A DNA stretch of 37,559 nt, from contig DATGLL010000035.1 in the NCBI GenBank assembly GCA_035294145.1, positions 1 through 37,559 of the forward strand. The letters run 5' to 3'. A program made the position numbers and the translations under genes. The stretch comes from CADDZO01 sp035294145 (GTDB lineage: Bacteria > Chloroflexota > Dormibacteria > Dormibacterales > Dormibacteraceae). The notes beneath the pieces are model-generated. The model saw only the letters and a program-made list of their open reading frames with translations, was not told the DNA's origin and did not search any database. Below, one piece after another: positions 22,155 through 31,859 of the stretch; the first letter of the stretch is position 1; each line of letters starts with the position of its first letter.

Positions 22155-24590
22155 ATGAGATCGAGTCGTTCTCCCGCACGCCCGGCGGCAGCTCGCATTC
22201 GCAGGTTCATCCGTATGGCCCTGGTCGGCGGGCTGGCCTTGAGCGGTCTGGGCTCTGTGCCGGGGATCGCGGGCGCTGCCTCTGTCCCTCAACTCTCGCT
22301 GGAGGTCAGCCAGCGCTGGCAGCTCGCCAGCTCCCAGGGCACCTGGACGCCCTACGTGGTCACGGTGAAGAACACCGGCCAGTCCAGCTTCTCGGGGGAT
22401 GTGGTGCTGGTGCCCGAGGACGACAGGAACTCCGACACCGGGACCTATCCCGTCTACCAGACTCCGGTCGAGGTGGGTCGTGACAGCACGCGATCGGTTC
22501 TGGTCTACGTCATCGACTCCCCGGATGGATACCGGGCCGAGTTGCACGACAGCTCCGGACGAGTGCTCGCCCGTGCCAGCGTCAACCCCACGGTTCGCGG
22601 CAGCACCGCCATCGGCATCCTCAGCGACCTGCCTCAGGCTGACCAGAAGATCAGTGCCCCGATGCGGGCCTTGAGCCGGGTGGATACGACCTTCACCCGC
22701 TTCGCCTCGCCGCAGGCCTTCCCCACCAGCGCGGTCTACCTGAGCGGCCTCAGCGGCGTGATCCTGGACGACTTCGACAGCGCGGCGCTAAGCCAAGCCC
22801 AGGTTCAGGCGTTGGAGGACTTCGTCGGTCTGGGTGGCACGCTGATCGAGGCGGGTGGTCCTTCGTGGCGTCGCACCTTGCTGCCGCTTCCCTCAGACCT
22901 GCTCCCCATGCCTCCACAGTCCACGGCCACGGCCTCGTTGGGGGCGCTCGCTGATCTCGCCGGCATGAGCACCGACGCCGTGGCCCAGGTGGCGACGGGC
23001 CCCACCAGCAGCCGGGCGAGCGTGGTCCTCTCCTCGAGCGAGGGGCTTCCGTTGGTGGTGGAGGGCTCGTACGGCGCCGGCGACATCGTCGAGCTGGCCT
23101 TCGACCCCTTCGCGGGGCCCTTCGACAGCCAGGTGGACCTGGCTGGCCTGGCCTGGACCCAGGCCATCGACCGGGCCCTCAGCGGCGTGCAGGGGGCTGG
23201 GCACAGCCTCTTCTCCAACGGCTTCGGATCCGGTAGCGCCTTTGGGGGCGGGCCCAGCGTCACTGGCCTGGGATCGTGGGCGCCAGGCTACTCGAGCAGC
23301 GCGGACCAGCTGGTGCAGATCCTCCAGGACACGCCCGCCGCATCCTCGCCGCCGGTGGGCTTGCTCGGTGGCTTGCTGGTCGCCTACGTCCTCCTGGTGG
23401 GTGTCCTCTCCTACCTCTTCCTCCGTGCGATTGGGAGGAGGGTCCTGCTCTGGGCCACGGTGCCTGCCATCGCCGTGTTCTTCACCGCTGGCGCCTACGT
23501 GGTGGGGTTTGGGTCACGGGGCTCGGATTACCTCCTGACCGAGGTCCAGGTGAACCGCCTCGGCCCCCACGGAGCGGTCATGTCGTACAGCTTCGACGGC
23601 ATCTACGCGCCTCGCAAGGGCGACGTCGACCTGAGCCTGCCCACCAATACCCTGGTCTCGACCGCGATCATGGCCGGGCCCTTCTCCCAGGGCGACGGCG
23701 GGGCCCTGATCACGATCGGTTCCCACCCTGACGTGCTCCTCAGCAACGTCCCTGTCTGGGCCATGCGTGGGCTCCAGACCCTCTCGGTGGAGCATCCCTT
23801 CTCGTACCAGCCGGGTCAGGCCATGCCCATCGAGGTCCGGCTGCGGTTGCAGAAGGGCCGTCTCCAGGGAACGGTCATCAACCACACCTCTCGCTCCCTG
23901 AGCGATGTGGTGCTGGTCAGCAGCAACGGTCCCCAGGTGGTCCTGGCCCCCGACCTTGGCCCGCACGCCAGCACCTCCGTGGACACGCCGTTCGAGCAGA
24001 ACCTCGGGGCCTTGCCCAACGCCCGTGGGGCGCCCGCCGCCGTGCGCGATGCCTCGGAGTCGACCAAGGACGCGGTGGTCCGCCTTGCGGCCAGCCAGGC
24101 CATCAGTGGCCGGCCTGGCGACCTGGCGGTGGTGGCGCTGACCGGCGCCTCCGACTCCCTGCTGGTGGACGGTGAGCAGCCAGGCCGCTCCGCCCTGGCG
24201 GCGATGGTGGAGCCGGTGCGGCTGCAGTCGAGCGACTCCCTGCTGGGGATGGCGCCGCGGCCGCGCCTGGTGTCGGGCATCTCGAACGCGGACGGCACCT
24301 CCCAGGTCGATGTCTACGATCTCAACATCCCGGCTGGGCTGACCTCGACCCCCGCGCTCAGCTACACCTTCGTGGATAGCCCCGATCCTGCGGTGCAGTC
24401 GGTCGAGGTCTACGACTGGAGCACCCACACCTGGCGCGCCCTGCCCAAGCAGCAGCTGCCCCTGCGCTCCCAACAGCCGGTGGCGCTCACCCCCGGCGAG
24501 GTGCAAGGGAACGTGGTCAGAGTCCGGGTGCGCGAGACGCTTCCCTATCAGGCCAACCTCTCCCTGGTGGATCAGGGCAGCCAGTCGTGA
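22155..24590 (+). CDS. Exported membrane-anchored protein of the ABC/MoxR operon
   Basis: The protein (811 residues) begins with a basic N-terminus and a hydrophobic stretch ending in GIAGAASV, a typical signal peptide. A large beta-rich extracytoplasmic region follows (about 45-395) with an opening like an Ig or CARDB-type domain (WTPYVVTVKNTGQ) and a glutamine-amidotransferase-like strand-turn region (LSGVILDDFDSAALS, LEDFVGLGGTLIEAGG). Two adjacent membrane segments occupy about 400-452. A second outside region of about 350 residues runs to the end. I infer a receptor or scaffold for the ABC transporter encoded next. The ATG at 22155 was chosen because the signal peptide starts there. The stop overlaps the next GTG. 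Confidence 0.72.
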   Translation: MRSSRSPARPAAARIRRFIRMALVGGLALSGLGSVPGIAGAASVPQLSLEVSQRWQLASSQGTWTPYVVTVKNTGQSSFSGDVVLVPEDDRNSDTGTYPVYQTPVEVGRDSTRSVLVYVIDSPDGYRAELHDSSGRVLARASVNPTVRGSTAIGILSDLPQADQKISAPMRALSRVDTTFTRFASPQAFPTSAVYLSGLSGVILDDFDSAALSQAQVQALEDFVGLGGTLIEAGGPSWRRTLLPLPSDLLPMPPQSTATASLGALADLAGMSTDAVAQVATGPTSSRASVVLSSSEGLPLVVEGSYGAGDIVELAFDPFAGPFDSQVDLAGLAWTQAIDRALSGVQGAGHSLFSNGFGSGSAFGGGPSVTGLGSWAPGYSSSADQLVQILQDTPAASSPPVGLLGGLLVAYVLLVGVLSYLFLRAIGRRVLLWATVPAIAVFFTAGAYVVGFGSRGSDYLLTEVQVNRLGPHGAVMSYSFDGIYAPRKGDVDLSLPTNTLVSTAIMAGPFSQGDGGALITIGSHPDVLLSNVPVWAMRGLQTLSVEHPFSYQPGQAMPIEVRLRLQKGRLQGTVINHTSRSLSDVVLVSSNGPQVVLAPDLGPHASTSVDTPFEQNLGALPNARGAPAAVRDASESTKDAVVRLAASQAISGRPGDLAVVALTGASDSLLVDGEQPGRSALAAMVEPVRLQSSDSLLGMAPRPRLVSGISNADGTSQVDVYDLNIPAGLTSTPALSYTFVDSPDPAVQSVEVYDWSTHTWRALPKQQLPLRSQQPVALTPGEVQGNVVRVRVRETLPYQANLSLVDQGSQS

Positions 24591-25534
24591 TCGAGGTCGA
24601 GGGGCTCCGCAAGTGCTATGGCTCGCAGGTGGCCCTGGATGGGCTTGACCTGAGCGTCCCTCGGGGTGAGATCTTCGGTTTCGTCGGCCCCAACGGAGCG
24701 GGCAAGACCACCACCATCCGCATCCTCGCCACGCTGACGACACCCGACGACGGCATCGCCACCATCGACGGCGTGCCGGTGACCGAGGACCCGTACGGGG
24801 TCCGCCGCCTGATCGGCTACATGCCCGACTTCTTCGGCGTCTACGACCGGCTCACGGCCCAGGAGTACCTGGAGTTCTACGCCGCCTGCCACGAGGTGCC
24901 ACGTCATCGACGACGCCAGGTGGCGCGAGAGTTGCTCGAGCTGGTGGACTTGGGGGATCGGGCGAGCGCCCAGGTAGACACCCTGAGCCGGGGCATGCAG
25001 CAGCGGCTCTGTCTGGCCCGTGCCCTGGTGCATGATCCCGAGGTCCTCCTCCTCGACGAACCCGCCTCGGGCCTGGATCCCCGGGCCCGGATCGAGATGC
25101 GGGAGCTGATCCGGGAGCTGCGCCGGATGGGCAAGACGATCTTCGTCTCCAGCCACATCCTCCCTGAGCTGGAGGAGCTGTGCACCTGGGTGGGGTTCAT
25201 CGATCATGGGCGTATGGTCGAGGCGGGGCCCATGGAGGACGTGCGCGGTCGGGTGTTGGCAGGACGGCGCCTTCGGGTGGAGCTGGTCGAGCCGGATCAG
25301 GTCAAACTGCTCTCCGCTCGGGATCTGGTCCAGGATCGTACGGGGGTGATCGCGGTCGAGGTCGTCGAGGATGGCCTCGAGGTGGCGGTGGAGGAGGGAT
25401 TCCCCGACGAGCAGCTCCTCACCGACCTGGTGAACGCCGGCGTAGGGGTCCGGGCCTTCGCTCGGGTGACCGGTGACCTCTCCGAGGCCTTCTTGCGGCT
25501 GACAGCGACGACAGCGGAGCGGGGAGGCTCATGA
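24587..25534 (+). CDS. ABC transporter ATP-binding protein
   Basis: This is the cytosolic ATPase of an ABC-2 type exporter, 315 residues. Walker A is GPNGAGKTT (about 34-42), the signature is LSRGMQQRL, Walker B is VLLLDEPASGLDP, and the H-loop follows in FVSSHILPELEEL. A C-terminal extension of about 90 residues after the H-loop is common in CcmA/NatA-type subunits. It overlaps its neighbours at both ends (GTGA, ATGA) and should pair with the permease that follows. The cargo is unknown. Confidence 0.94.
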   Translation: MIEVEGLRKCYGSQVALDGLDLSVPRGEIFGFVGPNGAGKTTTIRILATLTTPDDGIATIDGVPVTEDPYGVRRLIGYMPDFFGVYDRLTAQEYLEFYAACHEVPRHRRRQVARELLELVDLGDRASAQVDTLSRGMQQRLCLARALVHDPEVLLLDEPASGLDPRARIEMRELIRELRRMGKTIFVSSHILPELEELCTWVGFIDHGRMVEAGPMEDVRGRVLAGRRLRVELVEPDQVKLLSARDLVQDRTGVIAVEVVEDGLEVAVEEGFPDEQLLTDLVNAGVGVRAFARVTGDLSEAFLRLTATTAERGGS

Positions 25535-26505
25535 GCTGGACCGAGCGATTGGCCCGTCTGCTCGACAACCCGCTCATCGTCAAGGATGGGGTGTCGCGGA
25601 TGCGGAGCTGGCGGGCCCCGTTCGTCATCACCCTCTACCTGGGGCTGCTTGGCCTCTTCGGGTACGCCTTCTTCGTGCTGGCGGCGATCTACCCGCAGGG
25701 GCAGCGAGTGGGCGCGGCCCAGGTGGGGGCGAGCACCTTCACGGCCCTGGCCCTGATCCAGCTTGCGCTCGTGAGCTTGTTCGCGCCGGCCCTGGCCGCT
25801 GGTGCCATCAGCGGCGAGCGGGAGCGCCGGACGTTGGATGTGCTCTTGGTTAGCCGTGTCACCCCCCTCGGCATCGTCTGGGGGAAGCTCATGGCCTCGG
25901 TGGGGTTCATGCTGCTGTTGATCGTGGCCGCCCTGCCCCTCTTCGCCGCCGTCTTCCTGTTCGGCGGGATCGACTTCCAGCAGTTCGTGGTGACCCAGCT
26001 TCTGACCGTGACCACCGCCCTGGCCATGGCCTCCACCTCGCTCTTCTGCAGCGCCCTTTTCCGGCGCACGCTGACCTCCACCGTGGTCGCATATGGGGTG
26101 GCCTTCTTCGGCCTGGTGGGCACGCTGGTGGGAGGGGTGATGTTGACGGTGGCCGCCTACGTCCGCGCCGGTAGCCTGGCCGCCTCGCCGGATCCGCACC
26201 CGTTGCTCTTCGCCAATCCCTTTTACGCCGTGAACCAGCTGATCAACGAGCCGAGCGGATCCCCCGTGCACCTCGGCCGGCTGCTCCAGCTCTTGTTCGC
26301 CCTGGGCGGACCACCGTTGCAGATCGGCCCCACCATCGAGCCATGGCAGGCGACGATCCTGGTCCAACTGGTGATCATCGTGGTGAGCCTTTTCGGGGCC
26401 GTCCAGCTCCTCCAGGGCTGGCGACCGCTCGTGCCGCGCCGTGAGGAGGAGCCTGTGCTGGAGCAGGGGGAGCCGCCGGAGCTGCCCGAGGGGAGCCGAG
26501 CATGA
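25531..26505 (+). CDS. ABC-2 type transporter permease
   Basis: This is a polytopic membrane protein of 324 residues with about six hydrophobic segments. The motif PALAAGAISGERERRTLDVLL between segments two and three is diagnostic of ABC-2 permeases (NatB/GldF-like), where it contacts the ATPase. A long loop after segment five (about 220-265) contains NPFYAVNQLINEPSG. It is the membrane partner of the ATPase encoded immediately upstream. The C-terminus is acidic (EEEPVLEQGEPPELPEG) and cytosolic. Confidence 0.88.
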   Translation: MSWTERLARLLDNPLIVKDGVSRMRSWRAPFVITLYLGLLGLFGYAFFVLAAIYPQGQRVGAAQVGASTFTALALIQLALVSLFAPALAAGAISGERERRTLDVLLVSRVTPLGIVWGKLMASVGFMLLLIVAALPLFAAVFLFGGIDFQQFVVTQLLTVTTALAMASTSLFCSALFRRTLTSTVVAYGVAFFGLVGTLVGGVMLTVAAYVRAGSLAASPDPHPLLFANPFYAVNQLINEPSGSPVHLGRLLQLLFALGGPPLQIGPTIEPWQATILVQLVIIVVSLFGAVQLLQGWRPLVPRREEEPVLEQGEPPELPEGSRA

Positions 26506-28033
26506 ACCAGATCAGGGGGTTGCTGCGGAGGGTGCGGCACCGCCTGGTCCGTGACCGGGCTCTCGGCTGGGGGATCCAGGGGACGGCGCTGGCGGCCTTG
26601 CTCGCGCTGGGCTTCGAGGCCCTGCAGCGGCGCTGGCCGGTCGACCCGGCCTGGCCGGGGTTGGCCGCCTGCGCTGGGATCGGTCTGGGCGTGGGATTGG
26701 CGGGCTGGTTGCGCGCATGGCCGTCTTGGGAGGAGGCGGCCCGGGTGGCCGATCGGCGGCTCGGTGGCCAGGAGCGGCTCACCACTGCCCTGCAGTTCGC
26801 CGCAGAGGGCAGCTGGATCTACGCCCGCCAGCGAGCCGACGCTGCCGCCTTCGCCGATCGGGCCGACCTGGCCGCCCTGGGGCCGGTGCCCGTGCCGGTC
26901 CCGTGGCTGGTGGCGGCCATGGTGGCGATGGCAGCCGTGGTGACACTGGCCCTCCTGCCCAACCCAGCCCTCCAGCAACTGCGGCAGGAGCGCTCCTTCC
27001 AGGCAGCCCGGACCCAGGCCGCCGGCCAGGTCGATGCTCTCTCCAAACAGGCTGCGAGCCAGGCTAGGCCGGGCGAGAACGCCGCCCAGCGGCAGGCGTT
27101 GGTGCGGCAGCTGCAGCAGACGGCCCAGGCGGTACGCCAGGCCCAGGATGCTCAGTCGGCCGTGGCCGCCCTAAGCCAGGCGCAGAACGCGATCCGGCAG
27201 CTCCAGGATCCCAGCGTGGCGGAGAAGAAGGACGCTGCCGCCGCGGCCGGCCAGCAGCTCGCCCAGAACGCGCAGTCGGCCGCGGCTGGCCACGCCCTGG
27301 CCAGCCAGGATCTCCAAGGAGGCGCCAACCAACTGAAGCAGCTGGCCAGCTCCCTACCCCGCACCAGTCAGCAGCAGCAACAGCAGCTTGCGCAGTCGCT
27401 CTCCCAGGCCGCGGCCGCCGCCGGTGGTGATCCGAAGCTTCAGCAGGCCCTCCAGCAGGCTGCGGACGCGCTTCAGCGTGGCGACGTGCAGGGGGCACAG
27501 CGGGCGTTGCAGCAGGCGGCTCAAGAGTTGCAGGCGGTCGGTGCCCAGGACCAGTTCCAAGGGGACGTCAATCAAGCCATCAACGGCCTCCAGCAGGCGA
27601 AGCAGCCGCTTGAGCAAGGTCAGGGTCAGGGCCAGGGTCAGGGCCAGGGTCAGGGCCAGGGCCAGGGCCAGGGTCAGGGTCAGGGCCAAGGCCAGGGCCA
27701 AGGCCAGGGCCAAGGCCAGGGCCAAGGCCAGGGCCAGGGCCAGGGCCAGGGCCAGGGTCAGGGTCAAGGCCAGGGGATGGGCGGGAACGGCTCCGGTGGT
27801 GGGGCTCGGATCAAGCCAGCCGGGGGAACGGAGCCCGTCTACGTGCCGGGGCAGCCGCAAAGCACCGACCAGGGGGTCAACCAGGGCAGCGGACCTGGCC
27901 AGAGCCAGGAGCTGGTCCCCTACGGGCAGGTGCTGTCCCAGTACCAGCAACAGGCCATCCAGGACGTGGGGCGGGCCGACATCCCCGAGCAGGAGCAGCA
28001 GCTGGTTCAGCAGTACTTCAGCGGTCTGGGCGG

Positions 28034-28037
<4 letters not shown>
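26502..28037 (+). CDS. Membrane protein with Gln-rich helices and a (Gln-Gly)27 repeat
   Basis: I do not recognise a named family with certainty; the plan resembles DUF4175-like proteins found beside MoxR operons. The 511-residue protein has two N-terminal hydrophobic segments, a conserved-looking VADRRLGGQERLTTAL, and a third membrane segment (about 127-150). A long Gln/Ala-rich helical region (about 165-365) probably forms a coiled coil. Residues 372-425 are 27 consecutive Gln-Gly dipeptides, followed by a Gly-rich linker and the conserved-looking end PYGQVLSQYQQQAIQDV and QQLVQQYFSGL. The tail is likely extracytoplasmic or flexible. The stop overlaps the MoxR GTG. Confidence 0.7.
27615..27776 (+). 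repeat. 162-bp in-frame hexanucleotide repeat
   Basis: Twenty-seven copies of a 6-bp unit, CAGGGY with CAAGGY variants, encode uninterrupted Gln-Gly dipeptides. The mix of CAGGGC, CAGGGT and CAAGGC units suggests growth by slippage followed by silent drift. Because the unit is 6 bp, length changes keep the frame, so the protein could vary in length between strains. Confidence 0.95.
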
Positions 28038-29026
<989 letters not shown>

Positions 29027-29100
29027 GAAGGGGGGCGTGCCACCTGCGGCATCACCACCAGCTGGCCCCCACCCGGGGCGGGGGCGGCGGGTAGCCGGCG

Positions 29101-29997
29101 GTGCTGACCGCCAGCGAACTCGCCCTCCTCGGTCGGCTCGATCTCGTCTACCGGCGCCCGCAGAGCGGCCTGTACGCAGGCGAGCGGCGCTCACCCCGGT
29201 CGGCACGTTCACCTGAGTTCTCAGATTTCCGCCCCTACGTCCACGGTGATGACTTCCGGCAGGTGGACTGGCGCGCGTACGCTCGACTGGAGCGGCTCGT
29301 GCTACGGCTGTATGTCGCCGAGGAGGAGGCGTGCCTCAACCTGCTGCTGGACACCAGCGCCTCCATGGGGCTGGGCCAGCCCCCGAAGTGGGTGGCTGCG
29401 CGTCGGCTGGCGGCCGCCCTCACCTTTCTGGGGCTGGCGGCGATGGACCGGGTGCAGATCGGGACCCTGGGTGGGGCCCGCTTGCCGCCGCTTCGCGGGC
29501 GAGATGGCGTTGCCCGAGCCTGGGCCTTCCTTGAGGGGCTGGCGCTGGAGGGGAGGGTGGGGCCTGGTGACCTGCAGCGACGGCGCTGGACGCGGCCGGG
29601 GCTGACCGTGGTCATCTCCGACTTCCTCCCCGACGGGGCCTCGTCGGGCGGGGTGGAGGCGGCTGAGTCCGCCGCCCAAGCTTGGACTGTGCCTCTGGCC
29701 GACCTCGCCTCCCGGCGCCAGGAGACGGTGCTGTGGCAGGTCCTGGCGCCGGACGAGGAGCGCCCGACGATCTCGGGCGACGTTCGGCTGGTGGACGTGG
29801 AAAGTGGTGCCGTGCGCGAGCTGACCATCACCCCAGGGCTGGTCGACGAGTACGCTCGGGCGCTCGCCGCGCACCGTGAGGGCCTGGCCCGGGCCGCTCG
29901 TGCCGCTGGTGGGCGGTTCGCCTCCTCGAGCAGCGCCGACGATCTGGAGACCATGATGCTGGCCGGGCTGCAAGCTGGCCTAGTACGACGAGGCTGA
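29101..29997 (+). CDS. DUF58-family protein, MoxR partner
   Basis: This 298-residue protein has the DUF58 signature HGDDFRQVDWRAYAR near residues 49-63, followed by a vWA-like fold with a MIDAS-like DTSASMG and VVISDFLPDG. These proteins usually accompany MoxR and are thought to be its clients or adaptors. An in-frame TAG at 29092-29094 fixes the GTG at 29101 as the earliest start. The 74-bp gap before it is the only real gap in this operon. The stop overlaps the next ATG (TGATG). Confidence 0.9.
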   Translation: MLTASELALLGRLDLVYRRPQSGLYAGERRSPRSARSPEFSDFRPYVHGDDFRQVDWRAYARLERLVLRLYVAEEEACLNLLLDTSASMGLGQPPKWVAARRLAAALTFLGLAAMDRVQIGTLGGARLPPLRGRDGVARAWAFLEGLALEGRVGPGDLQRRRWTRPGLTVVISDFLPDGASSGGVEAAESAAQAWTVPLADLASRRQETVLWQVLAPDEERPTISGDVRLVDVESGAVRELTITPGLVDEYARALAAHREGLARAARAAGGRFASSSSADDLETMMLAGLQAGLVRRG

Positions 29998-31859
29998 TGT
30001 CCTTCCTGGTCCCCCTCGCCGGCCTCACGCTCCTGGCCCTGCCTGCCATCTTGCTCCTGTACTTCCTCAAGGTCCGCCGCCCCCACCTCCAGGTTTCGTC
30101 GCTGTTGTTCTGGCGGCCGCACCTCTCCGATCGCCAGGCCAACGCCCCCTGGCAACGGCTGCGTCCGAGCCTCCTGCTCTTCCTCCAGCTCCTGGCGGCG
30201 GCATTGTTGGGGCTGGCGTTGACGAGGCCAGGCCTGGTCGGCGCCGCTGGGGTGAGCTCGACCACGGTGGTGATCCTCGACGCGTCGCCCAGCATGGAGG
30301 CGACCGATGTGGCCCCGAGCCGCTTCCAGGCGGCGGTCGCCCGGGCCAAGCAGATGGCCGGCCAGCTTGGGCCGGGCCAACAGATGGCCATCATCTTGCT
30401 CGGCCCTCACCCAGAGCTGTTGGCGCCGCCCACCGGTGATCCGGCCGTGCTGCGCGCGGCCCTGGATCGGGCCCGACCCGCGGGAGCGCGAGGAGACTTC
30501 GGCGAGGGGATCTCGTTGGCCAACGCGATCCTGTCCGGCCGTCCGGGCGGCTCGATCGTCATGCTCAGTGACGGCCACAGTCTGCCTCCTCCGACCCCTC
30601 CCCGGGCGCTGGCCCCGCTGACCTACGAGTCGATTGGGAGCACGGGGGAGAACGTCGCCATCCAGTCGATCAGCCGGACGGCGAACGGCACCATCTTCCT
30701 CGAGCTGGCCAACTACGGACGGGAGGCACGGAGTCTCCAGGTGGACATGGTGGCCGACGGTCACCTGGTCGACGTCCTTCCTGTGCACCTGGACGGGAAC
30801 ACGACCACCGACCTGACCTGGAGCCATCTCCCGGCCGGGACCCGGGTGCTGGAGGCTCGCTTGACTCCGGGTGACGACTTTCCCCTGGATGACCGGGCAT
30901 GGCTCCTCACCGCGCCCCCGCCCCCGCATCGGGCGCTGCTGGTGACCTCGCAGAACGTCTTCCTGCAGCGTGCCCTCCAGCTCTGGCCGGGCCTCCAGCT
31001 CACCACCGAGAAGCCGGCCGACTACCAACCGGGGCACTACGATCTCTACGTCTTCGACGGCTGGCTCCCCCCTGGGGGCATCCCTCAGCCGGCGCTGATC
31101 GTCAACCCGCCGGCGGGGTTGGGGCCGGTGCCGGTAGGCGGTCAGATCGACCCCGGGGAGGTGCTGCCCGGCAACCCGCAGGACCGGATCCTCCAGGACG
31201 TCGACCTCCAAGACGTGCACGTGCAGAGCGCGGGAGTGGTGCGAACGGTGCCGGCGGGCTGGCGCACGGTGATCGCCGCCGCCGCCGACCCCCTGCTCCT
31301 GGTGCGGGAGGGCGGGCTGCCCGGGGCGGTGCTCACCTTCGATCTCCACCACTCCGACCTGCCGCTGCGGGCAGCCTTCCCCATCCTGGTCCAGAACCTG
31401 CTCCAGTACCTGATGCCGGGCGGCTTCGAGAACCAGGTCTTCCCGCTGGGGCAGCCGGTGAGCTTGCAGGTGGAGCCGGGCGTCCGATCCGTCCAGGTGG
31501 TGACGCCGGACGGGCGCACGGTCACGCTCGCTTCGCCCTCAACCCCCTTCACCGACACCACCCAGCCCGGCGTCTACACCGTCCGTCAGCGGCTTGCCGG
31601 GGGCACGCGGGTGAGCCGCTTCGTCGTCCAGCTCCAGGACCCCACCATCTCCCGCATCGCCCCAGGGGCGGCGCCGCTGGTCCAGGCTGCCTCCCAACCG
31701 CCTGGGCCCGCGCCACGGGGGACGCTCGAGATCTGGCCATGGCTGGCCATGGCGGCACTCCTCGCCCTTGTCCTTGAGTGGCTGGCCTACCTCGGGGTCC
31801 CGACCCGCCGATTGGTCGCGTGGGGGCGATGGCGTCGGCGCCTGGGAGCGAGGGCATGA
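29997..31859 (+). CDS. BatA-like membrane-anchored vWA protein
   Basis: The protein (620 residues) opens with the BatA N-terminal pattern: a hydrophobic segment, then YFLKVRRPHLQVSSLLFW and a second segment LLLFLQLLAAALLGLAL. A vWA domain follows with the metal-binding DASPS (DxSxS) near residue 95 and IVMLSDGHSLPPP. After that come beta-rich domains and a single C-terminal membrane segment (about 580-602) with a basic tail. The family is coupled to MoxR in envelope-stress or complex-assembly systems. Its end overlaps the next start by four bases. Confidence 0.87.
   Translation: MSFLVPLAGLTLLALPAILLLYFLKVRRPHLQVSSLLFWRPHLSDRQANAPWQRLRPSLLLFLQLLAAALLGLALTRPGLVGAAGVSSTTVVILDASPSMEATDVAPSRFQAAVARAKQMAGQLGPGQQMAIILLGPHPELLAPPTGDPAVLRAALDRARPAGARGDFGEGISLANAILSGRPGGSIVMLSDGHSLPPPTPPRALAPLTYESIGSTGENVAIQSISRTANGTIFLELANYGREARSLQVDMVADGHLVDVLPVHLDGNTTTDLTWSHLPAGTRVLEARLTPGDDFPLDDRAWLLTAPPPPHRALLVTSQNVFLQRALQLWPGLQLTTEKPADYQPGHYDLYVFDGWLPPGGIPQPALIVNPPAGLGPVPVGGQIDPGEVLPGNPQDRILQDVDLQDVHVQSAGVVRTVPAGWRTVIAAAADPLLLVREGGLPGAVLTFDLHHSDLPLRAAFPILVQNLLQYLMPGGFENQVFPLGQPVSLQVEPGVRSVQVVTPDGRTVTLASPSTPFTDTTQPGVYTVRQRLAGGTRVSRFVVQLQDPTISRIAPGAAPLVQAASQPPGPAPRGTLEIWPWLAMAALLALVLEWLAYLGVPTRRLVAWGRWRRRLGARA

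Noticed and set aside
27615..27776. CRISPR array
   Set aside because: The only strongly repetitive tract is a 6-bp coding repeat with no spacers; no direct repeats of 24-40 bp with unique spacers are seen anywhere in the window.
27354..27950. Minus-strand frame with a long Leu-Ala/Leu-Thr run resembling a membrane protein
   Set aside because: The run is the antisense reading of the Gln-Gly repeat, so its hydrophobicity is an artefact.
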